DNA of 64,000 bases from Bifidobacteriaceae bacterium (GTDB taxonomy: Bacteria > Actinomycetota > Actinomycetes > Actinomycetales > Bifidobacteriaceae). A program made the position numbers and the translations under genes. The notes beneath the pieces were generated by a model. It saw only the letters and a program-made list of their open reading frames with translations, was not told where the DNA came from and made no database searches. Location of the stretch: the NCBI GenBank assembly GCA_022651005.1, contig JALCQD010000005.1, positions 1 to 64,000 on the forward strand. The letters are read 5' to 3'. Below, one piece after another: positions 25,940 to 34,252 of the stretch (position 1 is its first letter; each line of letters starts with the position of its first letter).

Positions 25940-26041
25940 TGCACACCTCTCCACCTACTGCAAACGTCAGCACAGAGACTTCTCACATGTACTTGCTGCG
26001 AGAAAGCATTGCGGTCTCGCACCAATCCTTCGTTGAGGTGA

Positions 26042-26075
26042 GGCGCGGGGATAACGGAAGGAATATCCCCGCGCC
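26042..26075. terminator. Hairpin between dehydratase and KDG kinase genes
   Basis: GGCGCGGGGATA (26042-26053) and TATCCCCGCGCC (26064-26075) form a perfect 12-bp stem in the 186-base gap. No T-run follows on the minus strand, so it may be an attenuating, processing or protective structure that sets relative expression within the operon. Confidence 0.6.
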
Positions 26076-26125
26076 CTTCTGCTTGGCGCTCTCCATGACG
26101 ATGCACCAAGCAGAGGTCACAACGC

Positions 26126-27223
26126 TCAGAACCTGTGAGCCTCCAGGTACTCACGGTCGAGAACAATGCCATGTCCTGGAGCCGTAGGCGGCACCCAGAA
26201 GCCGTTCTCAATATGTCCTGAGGACTTCACAATGCGCAGGTCAGTCCACGTTCCACCGTCGGTCATCTCGGATGCATAAATATTCGGGATAACGGTCAGC
26301 AAGCTGGCACTGAGCTCCATCACAAAGTGAGGAGTCATGGGCAGATTGTGCGCACGCGCAGCTGCCGCGATGTCGAGATAACCCGTGATGCCTCCGACGC
26401 GACCGAGATCAGACTGCACGTAATTGCACGTGCCCTGCTCGAAGTGGTCGTTGAACTGATTGAGGGTATAGGTGTTCTCTCCCAACGCAATAGGCGTGTT
26501 CACCTGTTCGCGCAGAAGCTTGTGGCTGCGAATGTCGTCGGCCGGCAGAGGCTCTTCGATCCAGAGCAGATCCAGATCCTCGAACTTCTTGAAGGCACGC
26601 AGTGCGCTGGGCAAATCCCATCCCTGGTTCGCGTCAACCGCGAGTGGGAAGTCGGGGAAGGCTTCGCGAATCTTGGTGAGACGCTCAACGTCCTCCTCGA
26701 TGTCGGGCTTGCCGACCTTGACCTTGGCGCACTTGTAACCCTGATCATGCCACCGCTTCACCTGCTCCAGCACCTCTTCGATGGAGAGGTCGAGATTAAT
26801 GCCGGAACCATACAGCGGCGCCTTGTCACGAACCTTGCCCAACAGATCCCAGAGGGAAACATCGAGAGACTTGGCGAGCAGATCCCAGTACGCAATATCG
26901 AGAGCAGACAGAGCGTGAGTGGTCACGCCTGCGCCACCGACATCGTGAATGTACTTGTAGCTACGGCGCCACAGACCTTGAGGAGACACCTTCAGACCAA
27001 TGACGTCGGGGATGATTTCGCTGACCAGAGTCTTGATAGTGGCTCCACACCAGCCAGACGTATGGCTAAAGCCGGTGCCAACGAGCCCATTCGAGCCCTT
27101 CACATCCGCCACGATGACTTCGATGTCTTCCACGTGGTGAATCTGATCGCCCCACGGTCCCTGCGGGAGCGGAACCCTAGCAGGTGTGAGTGTAATGCTT
27201 TCGATTGTTGGAATCTCTGTCAT
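26126..27223 (-). CDS. Mandelate racemase/enolase-superfamily sugar-acid dehydratase
   Basis: 365 residues, usual length for the family. Mandelate-racemase-subgroup residues are visible: KxK at 167/169, metal ligands D197, E223 and E249, and an Asp272/His299 dyad. Sugar-acid dehydratases of this group turn aldonates or aldarates into 2-keto-3-deoxy acids. The neighbours (transporter, KDG kinase, KDPG aldolase) make a C6 aldonate such as gluconate, galactonate or a relative the likely substrate; the exact epimer cannot be read from sequence. It is the second gene of the leftward operon. Confidence 0.88.
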   Translation of the reverse strand: MTEIPTIESITLTPARVPLPQGPWGDQIHHVEDIEVIVADVKGSNGLVGTGFSHTSGWCGATIKTLVSEIIPDVIGLKVSPQGLWRRSYKYIHDVGGAGVTTHALSALDIAYWDLLAKSLDVSLWDLLGKVRDKAPLYGSGINLDLSIEEVLEQVKRWHDQGYKCAKVKVGKPDIEEDVERLTKIREAFPDFPLAVDANQGWDLPSALRAFKKFEDLDLLWIEEPLPADDIRSHKLLREQVNTPIALGENTYTLNQFNDHFEQGTCNYVQSDLGRVGGITGYLDIAAAARAHNLPMTPHFVMELSASLLTVIPNIYASEMTDGGTWTDLRIVKSSGHIENGFWVPPTAPGHGIVLDREYLEAHRF

Positions 27224-27291
27224 TTCTTGTACTTTCTTTCTTATGTGTCACAACAAAATTTTGAATATTTGAATGACTTGCAGCGAAGCTT

Positions 27292-28722
27292 TTACTTAGC
27301 AGCGACGAACTCTTCCTGCTTGGCTTCAACACCTTGCGCAGAAACTTCCTTCTTGTCGGAACCCTCACCATGGCCGAAGGTCTCGGGCAAGATGAACGTG
27401 GCCGCAAGGAGTGCAATAACAGGTCCGATGGCGATGAGCAGAGTGGCTGTCGGGACACCGAGATTTGCGTAGAGCGTGGGGAATACCCACAGTGTCAAGA
27501 ATGATGCCAGCTTGACGAAGACGTACGCAATACCCGAGGCAGCACCGCGGTAGGCGGGCTTGGCCACGAGCGAGCAGATGGTCATACCGGATTCTGAAGA
27601 CCAGTAGTGGCCCCAGAGCATGACTCCCGCGCCAGCGATGATGAAGATCATGTTGGTGCGAACTACGCCAAACACCATGACGAGAATGCCGACCGTCACA
27701 AGGCCGAATCCCCACTGGCTCAGTCCCTTATGGCCAAGCTTCGGAAGTGTTAACGGACCCACGAAGGCCGAGATGGAAGCAAGGACGTAAACCGCGAACA
27801 TTGCAAGATTGTTCTGCACGAGAGTTGCAATACCGAGACCTGCAAGAATCGTTGGCAGGTAGAAGGAGAAGGAATAGTTCTCGAAAGCTTGAACGAAGCA
27901 GGAGATCCAACCGAAGATCGTGCTTTTGCGGCTGAAGGGTTCGCTGAAGAGATCCTTGACGGCTGCTCCCCAACCTGGCTGAGGAATCTCAACGTCGTGA
28001 TCAGGAATGAGGCCGGCGAGGACGTCCTTGCCGTAGTAGTTCTTGGCAGTTTCGCGAGCTTCAACGAAACGACCATGCTCAACAAACCACGTCGGGGTTT
28101 CAGGAAGACCGTGACGCATAAGCAGCAGTGCGGCAGCCGGGATGGCCGGAACGGCGAGGATGATACGCCATGTGAAATTAGCTGGCAGGCTTCCAAGTTC
28201 GAAAGCGGTCACAAGGAGGATGGCGCACAGAATGCCCAGTGAGAACATGAACTGCCACCTGTTGCCCATGATCTCCCTCTTGCCCTTCGGCAAGATCTCC
28301 ATCATGTAGGTAAAGCCGTTTGCGACATCGGCGCCCACCGGGAAGCCGGCAACGCAACGGATAATGGCCAGAACCAGCATGGACGGCGCAAATGCCTGAG
28401 CGACTGCACAGATTGCAAACATGGACATGGAGAAGATGAAGATCTTCCTGCGCCCGAATTTATCGGTGAGCCAACCACCCACGATTGAGCCAATGATTGC
28501 GCCGAGCTGAGTTCCTGCGGCCGTAAACCCGAGGAGGCCAGCGCTCGGATGGAACACATCATTAAGATGCGTCATGATGAACGACATTGAGTAGATATCC
28601 CACGATTCAATCAGCAGAGCTGTAACCATGAGCCACCCGGCCCTGGAAGAATGCTTCGCCTCTTGTTGACCGAGCACGGCTTTTGCGTGCTCAATCGTGT
28701 TGTAGATTGTTAAGTCTGCCAT
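27292..28722 (-). CDS. MFS transporter for a sugar acid (inferred)
   Basis: 476 residues, about 12 helices. ESWDIYSMSFIM in helix 1 and GGWLTDKFGRRK between helices 2 and 3 are general MFS symporter features; MRHGLPETPTWFVEHGR precedes the central loop as in metabolite/sugar:proton symporters. It is the first gene of the leftward operon ahead of the enolase-superfamily dehydratase, hence probably the sugar-acid importer. A consensus promoter lies at 29086-29114, leaving an unusually long leader of about 350 bases. Confidence 0.82.
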   Translation of the reverse strand: MADLTIYNTIEHAKAVLGQQEAKHSSRAGWLMVTALLIESWDIYSMSFIMTHLNDVFHPSAGLLGFTAAGTQLGAIIGSIVGGWLTDKFGRRKIFIFSMSMFAICAVAQAFAPSMLVLAIIRCVAGFPVGADVANGFTYMMEILPKGKREIMGNRWQFMFSLGILCAILLVTAFELGSLPANFTWRIILAVPAIPAAALLLMRHGLPETPTWFVEHGRFVEARETAKNYYGKDVLAGLIPDHDVEIPQPGWGAAVKDLFSEPFSRKSTIFGWISCFVQAFENYSFSFYLPTILAGLGIATLVQNNLAMFAVYVLASISAFVGPLTLPKLGHKGLSQWGFGLVTVGILVMVFGVVRTNMIFIIAGAGVMLWGHYWSSESGMTICSLVAKPAYRGAASGIAYVFVKLASFLTLWVFPTLYANLGVPTATLLIAIGPVIALLAATFILPETFGHGEGSDKKEVSAQGVEAKQEEFVAAK

Positions 28723-29061
28723 AATTCTCTTTTCAAAGCTCCGGTGAATGCACCTGAGTCCTGTAATCGTTCAACGATCCACCTCGATCGCCCACGCTTC
28801 CCTGCGTGTGATGTACGGACCTTCATCAGTGCACATAACTGGCGACGTCCATAACCTCAGTCAACTTTGACAGCTACAAGCAAACCACGGTTGTCTGCAA
28901 ATCTTTGGCTACGGCGCGCCCCAGATGAACAACTTCCTTGTCAGTTATCCAACGGACGAATATCTTTCGGCTTCTTCTTTTTCACACTCCTTCGTGTCTG
29001 CGAACAATGTTTTCAAGCATTTCCTCAGGCCCGCAACGAGCTCCCGTAAGAGAGGATCACG

Positions 29062-29090
29062 TTGCATACCTGATATATTTCTGATATATT
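29062..29090 (+). promoter_or_regulatory. Candidate rightward promoter of the transketolase operon
   Basis: TTGCAT (29062-29067) and TATATT (29085-29090) are 17 bases apart. The -10 overlaps the -10 of the leftward promoter, so the two would compete. The -35 match is weak. The leader to the transketolase start would be about 175 bases. Confidence 0.4.
29071..29090. promoter_or_regulatory. Direct repeat TGATATATT, candidate GntR operator
   Basis: TGATATATT occurs at 29071-29079 and 29082-29090, one helical turn apart, covering the -10 region of the leftward promoter. The core TGATATAT recurs at 33957-33964 upstream of the gntR gene, linking the two sites to one regulator (inference). Confidence 0.55.
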
Positions 29091-29114
29091 AGAGATTGTT
29101 ACGGAGGTTGTCAA
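29086..29114 (-). promoter_or_regulatory. Consensus leftward promoter of the transporter-dehydratase-kinase-aldolase operon
   Basis: On the minus strand TTGACA (29114-29109), a 17-base spacer and TAATAT (29091-29086) give a near-perfect housekeeping promoter. The predicted transcript starts near 29079 and has a leader of about 350 bases before the transporter gene. Confidence 0.75.
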
Positions 29115-29271
29115 CTCGGCGAGATAGCTCAGGGAAATACTTAAAACTCCCGAGATGGCACCTCAGCTAAAAACAGAAGCAATCACAAAGAAGTAGTCGC
29201 ACCCACCCAAAGACGCCTGGGACGCGCATCAGAATATGGTTCCACCACTACCGGAAGGACAGTTATTACCC

Positions 29272-31377
29272 ATGACGGATTTCACATGGTCTGAGCTCGA
29301 CGAACGAGCAGTAAAGATGACCAAGGCCCTCACTGCCGACGCCGTCGAGAACGCCGGCCACGGACATCCCGGCTCAGCAATCTCCCTCGCCCCCATTGCC
29401 TACGTGCTCTATCAGCGCTTCATGAAGCACGATCCCACCGACCCGAAATGGGAAGGCCGCGATCGCTTTATTCTTTCCGGAGGGCATGCATCGCTGACAC
29501 AATATGTACAGTTGTATCTTTCGGGCTACGGCGTAACCCTCGACGATCTCAAATACTTCCGCGGCGGCATCGATACCAAGACTCCGGGCCATCCCGAATA
29601 TGGACTCACACCAGGGCTTGAAATGACAACTGGCCCGCTGGGACAGGGACTCGCGACAGCGGTCGGATTCGCTTACGGACAGCGCTACCAGCGCGGACTC
29701 CTCGACCCAGACGCTGCTCCTGGCACCTCGCCGTTCGACCATAAAATCTGGGTCATCGCCGGCGAAGGCGATCTGGAAGAAGGCGTGAGCTCAGAGGCGT
29801 GCTCGCTCGCAGGCAATCAGAACCTCGGAAACCTCACCGTCATTTTTGACGCTAACCACATCCAAATTGAGGGCGACACCAAGATCGCCTTCGCCGAAGA
29901 TGTTCTCAAGCGCTACGAGGCATACGGCTGGTATACCGACGAAGTCAGCTTCATCCAATCCGACGGAACCTACAAAGAGGACGTCGAAGGACTCGCCGCC
30001 GCATTGGAAAAGGCCGAAAAGGTGACAGATCGACCAAAGTTCATCAAGGTCGACACTCTTATCGCCTGGCCCACTCCAGGCAAGACCGGAGATCCTTCCA
30101 CACACGGCTCTCTACTGGGAAGCGACGCAGTGAAGGGCTTGAAGAAGGTCCTCGGACTTGACCCCGCAAAGAACTTCCAGATTGACGATGAGGCACTCTC
30201 CCATGCGCGAGAAGCCTCTCAACGCGGCCTTGCGTTCCATAACGAGTGGGAACAAAACTTTGAGCAGTGGCGCACCAATAATCCGGACAAAGCGAAACTT
30301 TACGACCGTCTGAAGAAAGGCGAGATTCCCGACGGATTCGACGAAGCCATCGACGCTCTTGAAAGTGGAATAAAGGAAGGCTCTCTTCTCGCAACACGCC
30401 ATGCCTCCGGCGAAGTCCTCAACGCCATTGCCCCCGTCATGCCCGAGCTGTGGGGAGGCTCTGCCGATCTCGGCGGCGCTTGCATGACAGACATTACCGG
30501 AGCCGCCTCATTCGCGCCCAAAGAATACGCCACGAAGCAGGCGCCGAACGCGAATCCCTACGGCCGCCAACTTCACTTCGGTGTGCGCGAATTCGGAATG
30601 GGAGCCATCACCAACGGCATTCTTCTGGACTCCTTCACACGGCCCTTCGGAAGCACTTTCTTCCAATTCTGCGATTACGAACGCCCCTCCGTCCGTCTCG
30701 CCGCTCTCATGAAGTTGCCAAACCTCTATGTATGGACGCATGATTCCGTGGCATTGGGGCAAGACGGTCCCACTCATCAACCTGTGGAACACCTTGCCGC
30801 CATGCGCGCCATTCCCGACTTCGAGGTAGTACGTCCTGCCGACGAATTCGAAACCGCCGAGGCATACCGCCACTTCTTCGAGAAGGACAACACACTCCCG
30901 ACGGCCATGGTACTGAGCAGGCAACCTGTTGAGAATATGGCGCTCACTAAGGAAAAAGCTCGCGCTGGAGTTCGCAAGGGCGCTTACGTGCTTGTTGACA
31001 CGACGGAACGCCCAGATGTCATCATCATGGCCAGCGGCGCCGAAGTTCAGCTCGCAGTTGCGGCCACGCAGGCCTTGTCCGAGAAGGGTATCGCCGCACG
31101 CGTCGTGTCCGTTCCCTCCATGGAATGGTTCGAGGAACAGACTGAAGAATACAAAGAAACGATTCTTCCCGAAGCCGTCGAAGCGCGCGTCTCCGTCGAA
31201 GCGGGTATCGCAATGCCCTGGTACAAGTACCTCGGAAAATATGGCATTCCGATCTCCGTCGAACAATTCGGATTGCAGGGAAGCGGGGAAGACAACCTGA
31301 AAGCACTCGGCATCACCGCCGAGCATGTTGCCGAAGCAGCTGCCGCCTCCATCGAAAAAGTTAGCGCGGCTCGGTAG
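29272..31377 (+). CDS. tkt: Transketolase
   Basis: 701 residues, full length. Thiamin-diphosphate motif GEGDLEEGVSSEA with NLTVIFDANH, the N-terminal GHPGSAISLAPI, and the central HFGVREFGMGAITNG and THDSVALGQDGPTHQP segments are all typical. The ATG at 29272 was chosen over one at 29236 because GGAAGGA precedes it. It transfers ketol units between pentose and triose/tetrose phosphates. Here it heads a three-gene operon with DhuD- and DhuI-like genes, so it is probably an operon-specific paralogue linking uronate-derived triose phosphate to the pentose pathway, not the sole housekeeping copy (inference). Confidence 0.94.
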   Translation: MTDFTWSELDERAVKMTKALTADAVENAGHGHPGSAISLAPIAYVLYQRFMKHDPTDPKWEGRDRFILSGGHASLTQYVQLYLSGYGVTLDDLKYFRGGIDTKTPGHPEYGLTPGLEMTTGPLGQGLATAVGFAYGQRYQRGLLDPDAAPGTSPFDHKIWVIAGEGDLEEGVSSEACSLAGNQNLGNLTVIFDANHIQIEGDTKIAFAEDVLKRYEAYGWYTDEVSFIQSDGTYKEDVEGLAAALEKAEKVTDRPKFIKVDTLIAWPTPGKTGDPSTHGSLLGSDAVKGLKKVLGLDPAKNFQIDDEALSHAREASQRGLAFHNEWEQNFEQWRTNNPDKAKLYDRLKKGEIPDGFDEAIDALESGIKEGSLLATRHASGEVLNAIAPVMPELWGGSADLGGACMTDITGAASFAPKEYATKQAPNANPYGRQLHFGVREFGMGAITNGILLDSFTRPFGSTFFQFCDYERPSVRLAALMKLPNLYVWTHDSVALGQDGPTHQPVEHLAAMRAIPDFEVVRPADEFETAEAYRHFFEKDNTLPTAMVLSRQPVENMALTKEKARAGVRKGAYVLVDTTERPDVIIMASGAEVQLAVAATQALSEKGIAARVVSVPSMEWFEEQTEEYKETILPEAVEARVSVEAGIAMPWYKYLGKYGIPISVEQFGLQGSGEDNLKALGITAEHVAEAAAASIEKVSAAR

Positions 31378-31409
31378 ACGAGTTCCGCATATCAGAAAGG
31401 ACAATCAAC

Positions 31410-32216
31410 ATGGCATTTGAAATGAATGAGTTCTCGCTGAAGGGAAAGGTCGCGCTCGTCACCGGAGCAAGCTATGGCATCGGGTTCGCCATCGCTTCCG
31501 CTTTCGCTGCCGCTGGTGCAAAGATAGCCTTCAACGATCGTAACGACGACGCCGTCCAAAAGGGACTTGCGGCATACAAGGAAGCCGGAATCGACGCTAA
31601 GGGATATGTAGCCGATGTGACCGACGAGGAGCAAGTGGCGTCTCTTATCCAGAACATTGAGAAGGATTTGGGTGGAGTTGACATTCTCGTCAATAACGCT
31701 GGAATTATCAAGCGCATCCCCATGCTAGAGATGAGCGCAGCCGACTTCCGACAAGTTATTGACGTCGATCTCAATGGGCCCTTCATCGTTTCCAAGGCCG
31801 TTATCCCAGGAATGATCAAGAAAGGTCACGGAAAGATCATCAACATCTGTTCCATGATGAGCGAACTTGGACGCGAAACCGTATCGGCCTACGCCGCGGC
31901 CAAGGGCGGGCTGAAGATGCTGACCCGCAACATCTGCTCGGAGTATGGCGGAGCTAACATCCAGTGCAACGCTATTGGACCCGGCTACATTGCCACACCA
32001 CAAACCGCGCCTCTGCGTGAACGCCAGGCCGACGGTTCCCGCCACCCCTTCGATCAGTTCATCGTCGCAAAAACTCCCGCGGCGCGGTGGGGCACCACAA
32101 AGGACCTCCAAGGACCTGCCGTGTTCTTGGCCTCAGAAGCCTCCGACTTTGTCAACGGACTCGTGCTCTACGTAGACGGTGGAATCCTGGCATACATCGG
32201 TAAACAGCCCGAATAA
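31410..32216 (+). CDS. dhuD: SDR-family dehydrogenase, DhuD/gluconate 5-dehydrogenase-like
   Basis: 268 residues of the classical short-chain dehydrogenase type: cofactor loop TGASYGIG (18-25), NNAG (95-98), and catalytic Ser148, Tyr161 and Lys165. The family is often named gluconate 5-dehydrogenase. In streptococcal glycosaminoglycan loci the neighbour of a DhuI isomerase is DhuD, which reduces 3-deoxy-D-glycero-2,5-hexodiulosonate to KDG. That pairing is reproduced here, with the DhuI-like gene 59 bases downstream and KdgK/Eda in the divergent operon. AAAGGA precedes the ATG. Confidence 0.82.
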   Translation: MAFEMNEFSLKGKVALVTGASYGIGFAIASAFAAAGAKIAFNDRNDDAVQKGLAAYKEAGIDAKGYVADVTDEEQVASLIQNIEKDLGGVDILVNNAGIIKRIPMLEMSAADFRQVIDVDLNGPFIVSKAVIPGMIKKGHGKIINICSMMSELGRETVSAYAAAKGGLKMLTRNICSEYGGANIQCNAIGPGYIATPQTAPLRERQADGSRHPFDQFIVAKTPAARWGTTKDLQGPAVFLASEASDFVNGLVLYVDGGILAYIGKQPE

Positions 32217-32275
32217 CAATTCCACCTTCATCCGTGAAATCTGAATCACTCACAAGAAAAACAAAAGGACAACCC

Positions 32276-32917
32276 ATGAAAATTGCTCTCATCAACGAGA
32301 ATTCCCAAGCCAGCAAGAATCCAATCATCTACAAGGCGCTCAAAGAGGTGACCGACGCCAAGGGTTATGAGACGTATAACTACGGAATGTACGGAGAAGA
32401 GGGTGAGTCCCAACTCACCTACGTGCAGAATGGCCTGTTGGCTGCCATCCTTCTGAATACACACGCCGTTGACTTCGTTATCACAGGATGCGGAACTGGC
32501 GAAGGTGCAATGACCGCGCTCAACGCCTTCCCAGGTGTAGTGTGCGGTTTGGCCGTCGAACCGACTGACGCCTATCTCTTCAGCCAAATCAATGGAGGGA
32601 ATGCACTATCAATTCCTTATGCAAAGGGATTTGGATGGGGCGCAGAGCTCAATCTGAAGCTCATCTTTGAACGCCTCTTTGCAGAGGAAATCGGAGGGGG
32701 ATACCCCAAGGAGCGCGCTGTCCCCGAACAGCGGAATGCAAAGATTCTCCGCGGACTCAAAGAGGCAAATTACAAGCCGCTGCTCCAGATTCTGAAGGAA
32801 ATTGATCACGACTTCCTCAAGGAAACTGTCTCAGGAAAGAATTTCAAGACGTATTTTGAATCCACAGCCGAAGAGGGTGATATCAAGAACTACATTCTCA
32901 GCGTTATAGACGCCTAA
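32276..32917 (+). CDS. dhuI: RpiB/LacAB-fold isomerase, DhuI-like
   Basis: 213 residues. The start MKIALINENSQASKN, GEEGESQLTYVQNGL, TGCGTGEGAM with Cys72, and NALSIPYAKGFGWGAELNLKL match from memory the streptococcal protein first annotated as RpiB and later shown to be DhuI. DhuI isomerises 4-deoxy-L-threo-5-hexosulose-uronate from unsaturated uronates. The ATG at 32276 follows AAAGGAC; the longer frame has no support. Combined with the DhuD-like gene and the KDG kinase and aldolase, it implies use of unsaturated glucuronate/galacturonate released by polysaccharide lyases. No lyase or GH88 hydrolase is in the window. Confidence 0.82.
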   Translation: MKIALINENSQASKNPIIYKALKEVTDAKGYETYNYGMYGEEGESQLTYVQNGLLAAILLNTHAVDFVITGCGTGEGAMTALNAFPGVVCGLAVEPTDAYLFSQINGGNALSIPYAKGFGWGAELNLKLIFERLFAEEIGGGYPKERAVPEQRNAKILRGLKEANYKPLLQILKEIDHDFLKETVSGKNFKTYFESTAEEGDIKNYILSVIDA

Positions 32918-32942
32918 GCTTTCAGCTTTCTGTACCACTTGC

Positions 32943-32985
32943 TAGGAATCCTCTTCGCGCGCGAGCCCGAAGAGGATTCCTATAT
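32943..32985. terminator. Bidirectional intrinsic terminator
   Basis: A perfect 15-bp stem (32943-32957 with 32968-32982, 10-base loop) lies 25 bases after the dhuI-like stop codon, between convergent operon and gntR ends. It is followed by a T/A-rich stretch. Confidence 0.92.
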
Positions 32986-33043
32986 ATCTTCTAAAATAAC
33001 TGCCCCGTAGCTGCATAACAACCTGGCCACACGGCGCGAAAAC

Positions 33044-33703
33044 TTAGTCCTTCAGCAGACTGCTGTGCGATTCCTGCATCTGCATATATCCCTTTCGAGA
33101 ATTCTCAAGATGAATCTTCACTGCCTCGATAGCTCCTTCAACATCACCGGCAAGACAGCAATCGATAATGGAGAGGTGCTCCCTATTGGACGCCGCAATG
33201 CGCTCGGCCTCAGACGGGAGGAAGACTCGCGTCCTCTGGCTTAGGGAGAGAAGAGAGTTCATGAGGTCTTGGAGAAATCTATTTCCAGATTTCTGAGCGA
33301 AGTAACTATGGAAGGTGAAATCGAAATCATCTTCGACGGGCGCAGGGCCACTTCCCTCCTTCTCGATATTGTCTTCAACCCGAGTCCTAAACCGCAGCAG
33401 ATCTCCCTTTTCCAAGTAGGGGAAGGATCGTTGAATAAGATACGGCTCTACTAATAAACGAGTGTCCAACATGTCATGCAAATCATGCAGGGAAATTGAA
33501 CTAATGATGAAGCCCTTGCGCGGGAATACAAGAATGAGGTCTTCTTCGACCAGCTTGTTAATCGCCTCACGAACCGGAGTCCGACTGAATCCCAGCTCTT
33601 CGACGATTTTCTTTTCATCAAGTACGTCACCGGGTTTGAGATCCCCAAAGATTATTTTCTTTCGCAAATGGTTATAGGCAATATCGCGCTTGCTGAGACT
33701 CAT
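33044..33703 (-). CDS. GntR-family regulator, FadR/FCD subfamily
   Basis: 219 residues. The N-terminal winged helix (about 1-75) carries DEKKIVEELGFSRTPVREAINKL, the GntR signature. The C-terminal helical FCD domain (about 85-210) ends with the His-containing AGDVEGAIEAVKIHLEN segment. FCD regulators commonly bind sugar acids or keto acids (UxuR, ExuR, KdgR types), which fits its place beside the uronate/aldonate operons. It probably represses through TGATATAT sites at 29071-29090 and its own upstream region at 33957. Confidence 0.9.
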   Translation of the reverse strand: MSLSKRDIAYNHLRKKIIFGDLKPGDVLDEKKIVEELGFSRTPVREAINKLVEEDLILVFPRKGFIISSISLHDLHDMLDTRLLVEPYLIQRSFPYLEKGDLLRFRTRVEDNIEKEGSGPAPVEDDFDFTFHSYFAQKSGNRFLQDLMNSLLSLSQRTRVFLPSEAERIAASNREHLSIIDCCLAGDVEGAIEAVKIHLENSRKGYMQMQESHSSLLKD

Positions 33704-34252
33704 TACTCCGGCTTCTGTACTGTCAATTTTACTGTAAAAGTTTATCGCGGGCCATACCCAGCAAATCCCATGAATAGCCTCTCTCTACTTGTATCTCCTT
33801 GTACCAATTTCTGTACCAATTCCTTTATTCACATTCCCACTTCCTTCATCAGGCAAAAGAAAACCCGGCGGAGAGAGAAGCCGCCGGGTAAGAGAGAAGA
33901 AGAGGGTTCAGTTATCGGGATTTTCATCCTGGCCAGTTCGTTTCCTTGCTGACAATTGATATATAACCTCACCTACCTGAGCGCTAACCCTGCGTTTCCC
34001 TGAGAGTAACCTTAAAAAAGAAACAAATTATCACTTCCTGTTGATAAATAACATTTTGAAATCCCTTATTTTCCAACGATGTTATCGGTCACGAAACAGT
34101 GGCCTCTCTCAGGCTATTTTCTGGGGCCAGCACCATCAGGACCCGGTCAAGGCACCGCAGCGGCACTACCTCGGCACCATCCAGCCGTCCTACCTGTCAC
34201 CACACTCCTTGCCACCGCCCCCTTCTCCCCCTCTAATGGAAGAATAACGATT
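33704..34252. promoter_or_regulatory. Divergent region between gntR and an amino-acid permease
   Basis: No convincing gene was found. Signals seen: a hairpin with a T-rich tail on the minus strand (33863-33889, separate entry), a TGATATAT motif at 33957-33964 that matches the sugar-acid control region, and an inverted repeat TTATCA-N8-TGATAA at 34028-34047 ahead of the permease. Confidence 0.5.
33863..33889 (-). terminator. Orphan intrinsic terminator-like hairpin upstream of gntR
   Basis: ACCCGGCGG and CCGCCGGGT form a perfect 9-bp stem with a 9-base loop. Read leftward it is followed by TTTCTTTTG, but no leftward gene ends here. It would sit in the gntR leader if transcription starts near 33950, suggesting attenuation or the end of a small RNA. 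Confidence 0.55.

Larger units (their letters stand above)
28723..29271. promoter_or_regulatory. Divergent control region between the two sugar-acid operons
   Basis: No gene was found in these 549 bases. The signals sit near 29062-29114 (see separate entries). A 13-base perfect palindrome, ATCGTT-C-AACGAT (28766-28778), lies 44 bases ahead of the leftward transporter start. The transketolase start at 29272 is preceded by GGAAGGA. The remainder shows no clear structure. Confidence 0.6.

Noticed and set aside
29116..29135. tRNA-like 5' sequence (GGCGAGATAGCTCAG) in the divergent sugar-acid region
   Set aside because: No anticodon arm, T-arm or acceptor complement follows; it is a chance match.
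33668..33952. Rightward frame in the gntR upstream region
   Set aside because: It starts inside gntR, shows no family features, has no ribosome site and runs through the terminator hairpin.
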